A stretch of DNA of 64,000 nt from Vibrio sonorensis (GTDB lineage: Bacteria; Pseudomonadota; Gammaproteobacteria; Enterobacterales; Vibrionaceae), in contig NZ_LJJE01000103.1 in assembly GCF_001854765.1 (NCBI RefSeq), positions 1-64,000 of the forward strand, written 5' to 3'. Numbering within the stretch: position 1 is the stretch's first letter; the number at the start of each line of letters is the position of its first letter. This document shows positions 34,270-43,415 of the stretch, piece after piece. The position numbers were made by a program, and so were the translations under genes. Below the pieces are notes generated by a model, which had not been told where the DNA came from, ran no database searches, and saw only the letters and a program-made list of their open reading frames with translations.

Positions 34270-36442
34270 ATGAAACAGAAAACAGAAAACGAGAGTAAGC
34301 AATGCCCGGTGATGTTCAGTGTTAGCCATGTTGCGAATGACTCAAATCCGGTCTGGTGGCCAAAATTACTCAATCTCGACATACTTCATCTCCACGATAC
34401 CAAAACAACCCCGATGAGTACCGATTTTAACTACCGGTACGAAGTTCAGAAACTCGAAGTAGATGCACTAAAAAAAGATCTCGCAACGCTTATGACGAAT
34501 AGCCAAGAATGGTGGCCAGCAGACTGGGGACACTATGGCGGATTGATGATCCGTATGGCATGGCACTCTGCTGGTACCTACCGCATCGGTGATGGTCGAG
34601 GAGGGGCAAATACTGGAAATCAACGCTTTGCTCCTCTTAATTCTTGGCCTGATAACGCCAACCTCGATAAAGCACGTCGTCTGTTGTGGCCGATCAAAAA
34701 GAAATATGGTAACTGCATCAGCTGGGCGGACTTAATGATTTTAGCGGGTAACGTCGCCTATGAAACTATGGGATTGAAAACAGTTGGATTTTCGTTTGGC
34801 CGCGAAGATATCTGGCAGTCAGAAAAAGATATTTATTGGGGAAGTGAGCAGCAATGGTTGGCCCCAAGTGGTGGAGACCAGAGTCGCTATAGTGGTGGTA
34901 GAGATCTGGAAAATCCATTAGCAGCGGTCATGATGGGGTTGATCTATGTAAACCCGGAAGGTGTTGACGGCACTCCAGACCCACTAAAAACGGCTCAAGA
35001 TATGCGGACAACGTTTAGCCGCATGGGGATGAATGATGAGGAAACGGTGGCTTTGACTGCGGGTGGACATACGGTAGGAAAAGCGCATGGCAATGGAAAT
35101 CCTTCCCATCAGGGTCGAGAGCCTGAAGGGGCTGATCTCATTGAACAAGGCCTGGTTGGCAAAACCATCAGTCACGAGGCGTTGGGCGAGACACAGTGAC
35201 CAGTGGCCTTGAGGGAGCGTGGACAACCAATCCCGTGCAGTGGGACGGCGATTTCTTCCGCTTACTTTTTGCCTATGACTGGGAGTTAAAAAGAAGTCCT
35301 GCTGGTGCGTGGCAGTGGCAGCCCATCAGTGTCGATGAAGTTGACAAACCCGTCGACGTAGAAGAGGCGTCACTAAAGGGAGAATTAATAATGACGGATG
35401 CGGATATGGCTCTAAAAATAGATCCCCATTATCGCAAAATATCCGAACGCTTTTTAAACGACCCCGATTACTTTGCTCACACCTTTGCTCACGCTTGGTT
35501 CAAGTTGACTCACCGCGATCTAGGCCCCAAAACTCGTTACATTGGCCTGATGTTCCTGAGGAGTCGATGATTTGGCAAGACCCGATATCAACGAGAAAGA
35601 CTGAATATGATATTGGTAAGGTTAAGCAGAAAATTGCGCAGAGTGAGCTGACTATTAGCGAAATGGTATCTACGGCTTGGGACAGTGCTCGTACGTTCAG
35701 GCAATCGGATAAGAGAGGGGGGGCAAATGGCGCCCGTATTCGCCTAGAGCCCCAAAGAAGCTGGATGGGTAATGAGCCGAAAAGGCTTGATAAGGTTCTT
35801 ACTGTTCTTGAAGGCATCGCATTGGAATCAGGCGCGAGTGTTGCTGATGTGATTGTGTTGGCGGGGAATCTTGGGGTCGAAATGGCCGCTAAAGCCGTAA
35901 ATGTAGACATTGAGGTGCCTTTCTTTCCCGGTCGTGGGGATGCGACTCAAGCGGAGACTGATGAGAGCTCGTTTGCGGTATTAGAGCCACTTGCGGATGG
36001 GTTTAGAAATTGGCAAAAGCAAGAATATGCTGTATCACCTGAAGAGCTATTACTCGATCGCGCCCAGCTATTAGGCTTGACTGCGCCAGAAATGACAGTG
36101 CTAATCGGTGGCATGAGAGCACTTGGTACTAATTATGACGCTACTGATCATGGAGTATTTACCGATGACGTTGGTACCTTAAGCAATGATTTTTTTGTTG
36201 TGCTCACTGACATGAAGTATCAGTGGCAGCCAGTAGGCAGTAATTTATACAATATCGTGGTTCGCTCTAGTGGTGAAGTTAAATGGACAGCGACAAGAGT
36301 CGATCTTGTTTTTGGTTCTAATTCCATTTTAAGGGCGTACGCTGAAGTTTATGCGCAGGATGATAATCAAGTAAAATTTGTCGAAGACTTTGTTGCTGTG
36401 TGGGGAAAAATAATGAATGCGGATCGCTTCGATCTAGAATGA
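34270..36442 (+). CDS. katG: catalase-peroxidase, frameshifted twice as given
   Basis: KatG is a heme enzyme that destroys hydrogen peroxide. Start MKQKTENESKQCPVMFSVSH is normal. Distal residues R95, W98 and H99 lie in GLMIRMAWHSAGTYRIGDGR. LIYVNPEGVDG has the Tyr of the Met-Tyr-Trp adduct, and TAGGHTVGKAHG the proximal His. The frame breaks near 35157 (GLV instead of GLGWQN; a G missing from GGG) and near 35545 (IGLMFL instead of IGPDVPEE; a C missing from CCC). Adding one base at each place restores a full-length protein of about 724 residues. The second, degenerate half-domain is complete to 36442. Likely an intact gene with sequencing errors. Confidence 0.92.
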
Positions 36443-36453
36443 TATTGGATTGA

Positions 36454-36489
36454 TGAGCCCCTTAAAAGTAAAGCGCGTTAAGGGGCTAC
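36454..36489. terminator. hairpin between convergent katG and maeB
   Basis: AGCCCCTTAA and TTAAGGGGCT form a 10-bp stem with a 12-base loop and only a weak T tail. It lies between two convergent stops, so it may end transcripts from either side. Confidence 0.5.
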
Positions 36490-36523
36490 AGCGAAGCGGG
36501 TCGAGCCTTACGACTCGTTTTTA

Positions 36524-37798
36524 TTACTGCATGTAGTTTTCTGGCATTTCAATTCGGGCGACGCCAGAATCCACGGCCGCTTGTGCAACGGCTTTTGCAA
36601 CGCGCGGCAACAAGCGTGGGTCCATAGGTTTCGGGATAATGTAATCTGAACCATACTCCAGCTTATCTACGCCCGCAGCAGAGAGAACTTCTGCAGGGAC
36701 AGATTCTTTCGCTAGCTGGCGAATTGCGTCGACAGCGGCAAGCTTCATTTCATCGTTGATTTCACTGGCACGAACATCAAGCGCCCCGCGGAAAATAAAT
36801 GGGAAACAAAGCACATTGTTGACTTGGTTAGGGTAGTCACTTCGGCCCGTACCCATTATCAAGTCGTCACGAACTTGGTGTGCAAGCTCTGGTTTGATCT
36901 CAGGATCAGGGTTGGAACAAGCAAAAACAATCGGCTTATCCGCCATCAGCTTTAATGCTTCCGCAGGAAGTAAGTTAGGGCCAGAGACGCCAAGGAATAG
37001 GTCAGCACCTTCAATCACATCTTCTAGGGTGCGTTTATCCGTATTGTTGGCAAACAACTTTTTGTACTCGTTTAAGTCATCGCGGCGAGTATGAATCACG
37101 CCTTTGCGGTCAAGCATGTAAATGCGTTCACGCATCGCACCACATTTGATCAACAGCTCCATACAAGCAACCGCAGCAGCGCCAGCACCTAAACAGACAA
37201 TCGTCGCTTCAGACAAGCACTTGCCTTGCAGTTCAATTGCATTAAGCATACCCGCAGCAGTAACGATGGCTGTCCCGTGCTGATCGTCGTGGAACACTGG
37301 CACATCACATCGCTCAATTAAGCGCTGTTCAATTTCAAAACAATCAGGTGCTTTGATATCTTCAAGGTTAATACCGCCAAAGGTGTCGGCGATGTTAGCC
37401 ACCGTATCAACAAACTCATCAATGGTGCGGTGTTTTACTTCAATATCAATAGAATCAAGGCCAGCAAAACGTTTAAAAAGAAGTGCTTTACCTTCCATTA
37501 CAGGCTTAGAAGCCAGAGGGCCAAGATTACCTAAGCCTAAAATAGCAGTACCGTTTGAGATCACGGCAACCATGTTACCTTTAGCCGTGTACTTATAAGC
37601 GTTATCTGGATCTTGAGCAATTTCGCGAACAGGTTCAGCGACACCTGGGCTATACGCTAAGGCGAGGTGCTCGGCGGTTTCTGCCGGTTTGCTTAGTTCT
37701 ACTGAAATTTTTCCTGCAGTGGGTAAAGCGTGGTAATCAAGAGCGCGTTGGCGAAACTCTTCTTCTGGGGAGTTGGGTTGCTGGTTGTCGTCTGACAT
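36524..37798 (-). CDS. maeB: NAD(P)-dependent malic enzyme (short form)
   Basis: 424 residues: malic enzyme core only, without the C-terminal phosphotransacetylase-like domain of the E. coli 759-residue MaeB. LALAYSPGVAEPVREIAQDP is the N-terminal malate-binding segment, with INLEDIKAPDCFEIEQRL (catalytic/metal acids), PVFHDDQHGTAIV (metal Asp) and IVCLGAGAAAVACMELLI (nucleotide). It oxidatively decarboxylates malate to pyruvate. The cofactor, NAD or NADP, cannot be settled by eye. Symbol by family, moderately sure. Convergent with katG. Confidence 0.85.
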   Translation of the reverse strand: MSDDNQQPNSPEEEFRQRALDYHALPTAGKISVELSKPAETAEHLALAYSPGVAEPVREIAQDPDNAYKYTAKGNMVAVISNGTAILGLGNLGPLASKPVMEGKALLFKRFAGLDSIDIEVKHRTIDEFVDTVANIADTFGGINLEDIKAPDCFEIEQRLIERCDVPVFHDDQHGTAIVTAAGMLNAIELQGKCLSEATIVCLGAGAAAVACMELLIKCGAMRERIYMLDRKGVIHTRRDDLNEYKKLFANNTDKRTLEDVIEGADLFLGVSGPNLLPAEALKLMADKPIVFACSNPDPEIKPELAHQVRDDLIMGTGRSDYPNQVNNVLCFPFIFRGALDVRASEINDEMKLAAVDAIRQLAKESVPAEVLSAAGVDKLEYGSDYIIPKPMDPRLLPRVAKAVAQAAVDSGVARIEMPENYMQ

Positions 37799-37968
37799 AT
37801 GGCTGATTCTCGTTATAGTCTTGATTGGAATAGGGTCTTTAATTCTAAATGAAGAATGTCAAGCTGCATAGGTGGGAATGCGACTCAGCTCAGTGAAATA
37901 CAGGTCATTAGTGACTGATAAGACCAGAGAAAGAGAATAGAAAGGTGGAAAAAGAGATTGGGAAGATC

Positions 37969-37994
37969 AAAAAAGGGCGCTTGTGCGCCCTTTT
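37969..37994. terminator. bidirectional terminator downstream of rpmE
   Basis: AAAAGGGCGC and GCGCCCTTTT form a 10-bp stem with a TTGT loop, flanked by A and T runs on both sides. It ends rpmE (minus strand) 17 bp past its stop. Confidence 0.8.
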
Positions 37995-38010
37995 ACTATC
38001 CGTGCAAAAA

Positions 38011-38229
38011 TTACTTCTTGCTAGATAGAGCACCGAAACGCTTGTTGAAGCGATCAACACGACCACCAGTATCAACGATACGTTGCTTACCAGTGTAGAA
38101 TGGGTGACATTTGTCACATACGTCTAGGTGGATAGATTCTTTAGTCAAAGTAGACAGAAACTCGAAAGAGTTGCCGCAAGAACAAGTAGCATTTACTGCT
38201 TTGTATTCTGGGTGGATACCAGCTTTCAT
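38011..38229 (-). CDS. rpmE: 50S ribosomal protein L31 (zinc-binding form)
   Basis: 72 residues. Four cysteines (C16, C18 in CSCGN and C38, C41 in CDKCHPF) mark the C+ zinc-binding paralogue, as opposed to the zinc-free YkgM type. HPEYKAVNATCSCGNSFEF and FYTGKQRIVDTGGRVDRFNK are canonical. A component of the bridge between ribosomal subunits. Divergent from priA, as in other gammaproteobacteria. Confidence 0.97.
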   Translation of the reverse strand: MKAGIHPEYKAVNATCSCGNSFEFLSTLTKESIHLDVCDKCHPFYTGKQRIVDTGGRVDRFNKRFGALSSKK

Positions 38230-38547
38230 GGGGAAAACCTCTAATCAGGCCGCGTCGCTATCCGAATCTTAGCCGGACACCACACGTAGTTAAATAAATA
38301 GTATAGTCAGGATACCGCTAGCTGATTAAAAATCTACCAAGCCATATCTCTGAGGCGCGATATAGTAAAGAATACCGAGCCCCTGATCAACCTATTTTCG
38401 AATAATACTGCTACTTTTTTCAGCACTGTTTTCTCACTTAAAACCAACGAGTAGCTAAGTTCGCGATACGATATGAGTAGCCTGTATTTAGTCGCGGGGA
38501 TACAGTAGACTGTTTTTAGTTTCTGATATTGCGATGATTTGCGCTGT
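38230..38547. other. rpmE-priA divergent intergenic region
   Basis: 318 bp. An antisense frame of 74 codons (38334-38558) has no motifs and is not called. The region should hold the two divergent promoters. I cannot point to a confident -35/-10 pair. Confidence 0.4.
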
Positions 38548-40747
38548 ATGCGACCCAAGATAGCCCGTGTGGCGCTTCCCGTGCCACTGGATAAACAGTT
38601 TGACTATTTGATTCCCAATCACCTTTTTCCCGTTGTGGGGGGCGAGTCAGCGTGCCCTTCGGGCGACAAACGCTGGTGGGTATTGTTGTGCAGTTCGCTG
38701 AGTCATCAGAGTTTAGCTCCGCCCAACTCAAGGCTATTAAAGGCGTTATAGATCTCACACCACTGTGGCCACAAAGTGTTTATGAGCTACTGACGTGGTG
38801 TAGCAAATTTTACCTTTACCCCTTGGGGGAGACCTTTGCCAATGCCATGCCGACAGCGCTGCGCAAAGGCAAGCCAGCCGAATTTCAATCTACGTTAGAG
38901 TGGCAATTGACCCCGTTGGGACGTGATCAGTTGATGCAAGGTTTTGGTAGAGCAGTAAAACAGGCTCAGGTGATGAAAATTTTAGAGGGGGGGCGGCATC
39001 GCATCAGGTGATGTTAGATGCGGAGGTAAGCCGCACCGTCCTTAACACTCTCGAAGATAAAGGCTGGATAGCATCCCAAGAACACAAGAAAGCCGTTAAG
39101 GCTTGGCCAAAAGAAGTTGAAACCGACGACCACAAGCCGAAACTCAACGAGGAGCAAGCAGTCGCGATCGCTACAGTAAACAGCGCGCAAGGTTTTGGCT
39201 GTTATCTACTTGAAGGTGTCACTGGCTCAGGAAAAACAGAGGTCTACTTAAATTTAATCAAACCCGTATTAGAACAAGGTAAACAAGCGCTTGTTCTGGT
39301 ACCAGAAATTGGCCTAACACCGCAAACCATCAATCGCTTTAAAAAGCGCTTTCAAGTTCCCATTGAGGTGATCCACTCAGGATTGAATGAGACGGAGAGG
39401 CTGAATGCTTGGCTCAGCGCTCGCGACAAAGAAGCGGGCATTGTGATAGGCACGCGTTCTGCACTGCTGACCCCTTTTAAAAACCTCGGCATTATCATTG
39501 TCGATGAAGAACACGATGCGTCATACAAGCAGCAAGATAGTCTCCGCTATCACGCCAGAGATGTGGCGGTAATGAGAGCGAGTAAGGCGAATATACCAGT
39601 AGTGTTGGGATCGGCTACCCCTGCATTAGAGACATTGCAAAATGCCTTGAGTGGGAAATACCACCACTTGACGCTGACCGAAAGAGCGGGACAGGCATCG
39701 CCAACAAAGAATAGAGCTTTAGATGTAAAAGGGCTTTATTTAGAAGCGGGCTTATCCGCTCCACTTATCGCCGAAATGCGTCGCCATTTGAAGGCGGGTA
39801 ATCAAGTGATGCTGTTTCTCAACCGAAGAGGTTTTTCACCAGCGTTGATGTGTCACGAATGCGGTTGGATAGCCGAATGTCAACGCTGCGATGCATACTA
39901 CACCTACCATCACCACAGCAACGAGATGCGCTGCCATCATTGTGGCTCGCAAAAGCCAGTGGTGCACCAATGTGAAGGGTGTGGTTCGACGCAACTCGTC
40001 ACGGTAGGTGTGGGCACCGAGCAGTTGGAAGAACAGTTAAATCAACTATTCCCTGAGTTTAAGGCCATTCGAATTGATCGTGATAGCACCCGACGAAAAG
40101 GCACACTAGAAGAGTCTCTCAAAGCCATCCGGCGCGGAGAGTACCAGATCTTGATCGGTACGCAGATGCTAGCAAAGGGACATCACTTTCCCGATGTTAC
40201 CTTAGTGGGGTTACTGGATGTTGATGGCTCGTTGTACAGCAGCGACTTTAGAGCGTCGGAGCGCTTGGCGCAGCTTTTTATCCAAGTCGCGGGTCGTGCT
40301 GGACGAGCAAGTAAACAAGGAGAGGTGTTATTACAAACCCACCATCCTGACCACAGCTTATTACAATCGCTGTTGACCAAAGGTTATGGAGAGTTCGCTC
40401 GTACCGCATTGCTAGAACGCAAAATGGCTTTTCTACCGCCTTTTAGCTTTTTGACGCTGTTTAGAGCCGAAGCCAACCATAGTGATTTGGTCGAAGAGTT
40501 TCTCAGACAAGTTCGACATACCCTAGAGTCCCATCCACTGTTTGATGATGCGTGCATGGTTTTAGGACCGACACCTGCTCCTTTGGCTAAGCGCGCGGGT
40601 AAACATCGATGGCAGTTGCTACTGCAAGCTCAGAGTCGACCTCTGATGCAGAAGCTATTGCACAGCGCAAAACCGGCCATTGAAATGTTGCCAACAGCCA
40701 AAAAAGTACGCTGGTCACTAGATATAGACCCACAAGACCTCAGCTAG
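38548..40747 (+). CDS. priA: primosomal protein N' (replication restart helicase), frameshifted twice as given
   Basis: PriA is a superfamily 2 3'-5' helicase that restarts stalled replication forks. Start MRPKIARVALPVPLDKQFDY is canonical. Walker A is LEGVTGSGKTEVYLNL, the DEAH box is IIVDEEHDASYKQQD, and the zinc-binding cysteines lie in LMCHECGWIAECQRCDAYYT, RCHHCGSQKPVVHQCEGCGS. The frame breaks near 38641 (VVGG then ES; a G missing from a G run, expected GRVSVPFG) and near 38998 (ILEGG then RHRIR; a G missing from the G7 run, expected AASHQVM). Restored length is about 733, as in the family. The breaks lie in G runs, so sequencing error is likely. Confidence 0.93.
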
Positions 40748-40812
40748 GGTACAAAGAATATCCGGCTGTAAACTTTGGCATACTCAGCTTTTGCTACGTA
40801 ATTTCATTAAAT

Positions 40813-40828
40813 TGTGATTAAAATCGCA
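40813..40828. promoter_or_regulatory. CRP-like site upstream of cytR
   Basis: TGTGATTAAAATCGCA matches TGTGA-N6-TCACA with one mismatch. It lies about 215 bp before the cytR start. In E. coli cytR is controlled by CRP and its own product, so the site is plausible. Confidence 0.5.
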
Positions 40829-41041
40829 CTTGCGCTACAAATTTTGTTAATCTGCCCGTAACATTATGTTTCGAAATGAATAAACTAAGAACTCAGTTGA
40901 TTATCGGTCTGAGTTTTATTTTTGGGTAATCGTTTGCGCTGGCGAGGCCAGCGATAATAGAGTGGGCTTAACCCACCGCAGCTATTCAACAAGGTTAAGG
41001 TGGCAAATGGCTACCAAGGAAATGAAGAGGGTTTAATCTTT

Positions 41042-42049
41042 ATGGCGACAATGAAGGATGTTGCCCAGCTTGCAGGGGTATCGACGGCGACGGTTTCACG
41101 GGCGTTAATGAACCCAGAGAAAGTGTCTTCGGCGACAAGGAAAAGAGTTGAAGATGCGGTACTAGAAGCTGGCTATTCTCCAAATTCACTAGCACGTAAT
41201 TTGCGCAGGAATGAATCAAAAACCATCATTGCAATCGTACCGGATATCTGTGATCCGTACTTTACTGAGATTATCAGAGGTATTGAAGATGCGGCGATGG
41301 AACACGGTTACATTGTTTTGCTTGGCGACAGTGGTCAGCAAAAGAAACGCGAAAGCTCGTTTGTGAATTTGGTCTTTACAAAACAAGCAGATGGTATGTT
41401 GTTGTTAGGCACAGATCTTCCGTTTGATGTGAGTAAACCAGAACAAAAGAACTTACCGCCAATGGTAATGGCGTGTGAGTTCGCACCAGAACTTGAGTTG
41501 CCAACGGTTCATATCGATAACCTCACTTCAGCATTTGAAGCGGTGAACTATCTAACTCAACTTGGTCACAAACGCGTTGCACAGATTGCGGGCCCAGAGA
41601 CTGCAGTGCTGTGCCAGTTCCGTCATCAAGGCTACCAACAGGCTCTGCGCCGTGCTGGTATCAGTCAAACACCAGAATACAGTGTGTCAGGAAACTTCAC
41701 TTTTGAAGCCGGTGCCAAAGCACTGCAGGCATTGTTAGCTCTGCCAGAACCGCCAACCGCAGTGTTCTGCCACAACGATGTTATGGCGATTGGTGCTATT
41801 CAAGAAGCGAAACGCCGCGGTCTTCGCGTACCACAAGATTTGCCGATTGTTGGTTTCGATGATATTCAATTTGCTCAGTACTGCGATCCACCGTTGACGA
41901 CAATTTCACAACCTAGATATGAGATAGGCCGCCAAGCAATGTTGATGATGCTTGAGTTACTTCGCGGACACGAGGTAAGAGCGGGTTCACGTCTACTAGA
42001 AACCAATTTGGTTGTTCGAGAGAGCGCAGCGCCACCGAGAGTGAACTAA
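41042..42049 (+). CDS. cytR: LacI-family regulator CytR
   Basis: 335 residues from ATG 41042 (MATMKDVAQLAGVSTATVSR), with AGAGGG upstream; the open frame begins 42 bp earlier. The N-terminal LacI helix-turn-helix is followed by the hinge SPNSLARNLRRNESKTI and a periplasmic-binding-like effector domain (DNLTSAFEAVNYLTQLGHKR, VFCHNDVMAIGAIQEAKRRG, VGFDDIQFAQYCDPPLTTIS). CytR represses nucleoside uptake and catabolism genes together with CRP, and is relieved by cytidine. In Vibrio it also affects competence and biofilm genes. The position priA-cytR-ftsN supports the assignment. Confidence 0.92.
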   Translation: MATMKDVAQLAGVSTATVSRALMNPEKVSSATRKRVEDAVLEAGYSPNSLARNLRRNESKTIIAIVPDICDPYFTEIIRGIEDAAMEHGYIVLLGDSGQQKKRESSFVNLVFTKQADGMLLLGTDLPFDVSKPEQKNLPPMVMACEFAPELELPTVHIDNLTSAFEAVNYLTQLGHKRVAQIAGPETAVLCQFRHQGYQQALRRAGISQTPEYSVSGNFTFEAGAKALQALLALPEPPTAVFCHNDVMAIGAIQEAKRRGLRVPQDLPIVGFDDIQFAQYCDPPLTTISQPRYEIGRQAMLMMLELLRGHEVRAGSRLLETNLVVRESAAPPRVN

Positions 42050-42157
42050 AATGGTGGAAGCGATGTAAATTGTTGCATCGCTTCCAACTCTGTACTGTCA
42101 TCCAATGTAAATCTGCATTACCATGAAATCCATTTTGTTTAGAACTGATGTACTGAA

Positions 42158-42694
42158 GTGGCAAATAAAGATTATGTAAGGCGGGGCCGTGGCACAAATA
42201 AAACGGCTAAAAAACCTGCTCGTAAAAGAAAACCGTGGCGAAGCGGCCTGATAGCTATTCTTCTTGTAGGAGCATTTGGCTATGGTTTGTATACCTTGAG
42301 CATGGATCCAGAGCCGCCGACACCTGTCGTTCAGCCAAAGCCCAAACCGAAATCTAAGCCAAAAGCCGATTTGCCAAAGCCTCCGGATGAGCCTTGGGAA
42401 TACGTCGAATCTCTACCAAACAAAGAAATTAAGGTAAAGGCGAAAGAACTCGAAGTTTCCGAAGTTCCATACATAATGCAATGTGGAGCCTATAAAACCC
42501 AAGAGCAGGCGGAAGCGAGAAAATTAGATATCGCGTTCCAAGGTATCAATAGTAAAATCCGCAAAAAAGAGGGTAGTAGTTGGTATCGTGTGGTACTAGG
42601 TCCATACAAGTTTAAGCGCGATGCTGAACGCGACCGTCACAAACTGCAAAGAGCCAAAATTGAGCCTTGTGCGATTTGGAAGTCTTCCCAGTAA
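42158..42694 (+). CDS. ftsN: cell division protein FtsN, short form
   Basis: 178 residues from a GTG. The N-terminal cytoplasmic tail ANKDYVRRGRG is the FtsA-binding signature. A single membrane span (about 28-47) is followed by a Pro/Lys-rich linker and W80/Y82/L86 in PPDEPWEYVESLP, resembling the essential helix of E. coli FtsN that activates septal synthesis. The C-terminal SPOR domain (about 103-178) has YIMQCGAYKTQEQAEARKL and SWYRVVLGPYKFKRDAERDR, with C109 and C171 placed for the SPOR disulphide. It lacks the long Gln-rich stretch of the 319-residue E. coli protein. Downstream of cytR, as usual. Confidence 0.9.
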   Translation: MANKDYVRRGRGTNKTAKKPARKRKPWRSGLIAILLVGAFGYGLYTLSMDPEPPTPVVQPKPKPKSKPKADLPKPPDEPWEYVESLPNKEIKVKAKELEVSEVPYIMQCGAYKTQEQAEARKLDIAFQGINSKIRKKEGSSWYRVVLGPYKFKRDAERDRHKLQRAKIEPCAIWKSSQ

Positions 42695-42703
42695 AATATA
42701 ACG

Positions 42704-42733
42704 ATAAGCCCCGTAATACGGGGCTTATTCCTT
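42704..42733 (+). terminator. terminator after ftsN
   Basis: ATAAGCCCCGTA and TACGGGGCTTAT form a 12-bp stem with almost no loop, followed by TCCTTTCT. It separates ftsN from hslVU. Confidence 0.7.
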
Positions 42734-42834
42734 TCTAGACGTTACCTCGCTCACAGTGGAAACCTTGAAAATCATTTTTTAGACCCATATATCAAAACTA
42801 ACTCCACAGAGAATAAAATTGAGAGGCCCTACCT

Positions 42835-43377
42835 GTGACTACTATCGTATCTGTACGTCGTAACAATAAAGTGATTATTGCCGGTGACGGACAAGTATCT
42901 TTGGGTAACACCGTTATGAAGGGAAATGCTCGCAAAGTACGCCGTCTGTATAACAATAAAGTATTGGCGGGATTTGCTGGTGGTACAGCGGATGCATTTA
43001 CTCTTTTTGAACGCTTTGAAAGCAAGCTTCAAATGCATCAAGGTCACTTGACGAAAGCGGCGGTAGAGCTAGCTAAAGATTGGCGTAGTGATCGCGCTTT
43101 GCGCAAGTTAGAGGCTCTGCTTGCGGTTGCCGATGAAACGGCTTCTCTGATCATCACTGGTAACGGCGACGTTGTACAACCAGAAAACGATCTTATTGCC
43201 ATTGGTTCAGGTGGTAATTTTGCTCAAGCAGCCGCGACAGCGCTATTGGAAAATACCGATTTAGATGCCCGAGAAATCGCTGAAAAATCTCTAAAAATCG
43301 CTGGCGACATCTGTGTGTTTACCAACCATCACCATACTGTCGAAGAGTTAGAGTATTCAGAAGAATCTGAAAAATAA
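42835..43377 (+). CDS. hslV: ATP-dependent protease peptidase subunit HslV
   Basis: 180 residues from a GTG, with GAGAGG upstream. After Met removal the N-terminal Thr (TTIVSVRRNNKVIIAGDGQV) is the nucleophile of this proteasome-like peptidase. GNTVMKGNARKVRRLYNNKV and LAGFAGGTADAFTLFERFE are conserved. Twelve subunits form the proteolytic chamber capped by HslU in the cytoplasm. It lies 38 bp before hslU in a heat-shock operon. Confidence 0.97.
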   Translation: MTTIVSVRRNNKVIIAGDGQVSLGNTVMKGNARKVRRLYNNKVLAGFAGGTADAFTLFERFESKLQMHQGHLTKAAVELAKDWRSDRALRKLEALLAVADETASLIITGNGDVVQPENDLIAIGSGGNFAQAAATALLENTDLDAREIAEKSLKIAGDICVFTNHHHTVEELEYSEESEK

Positions 43378-43415
43378 AACTCTGGTAGTGGCAAAGAATT
43401 ATAAGGTATTGAAAT

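Noticed and set aside
38334..38558. Minus-strand frame of 74 codons between rpmE and priA
   Set aside because: No motif. It overlaps the priA start and the expected divergent promoters.
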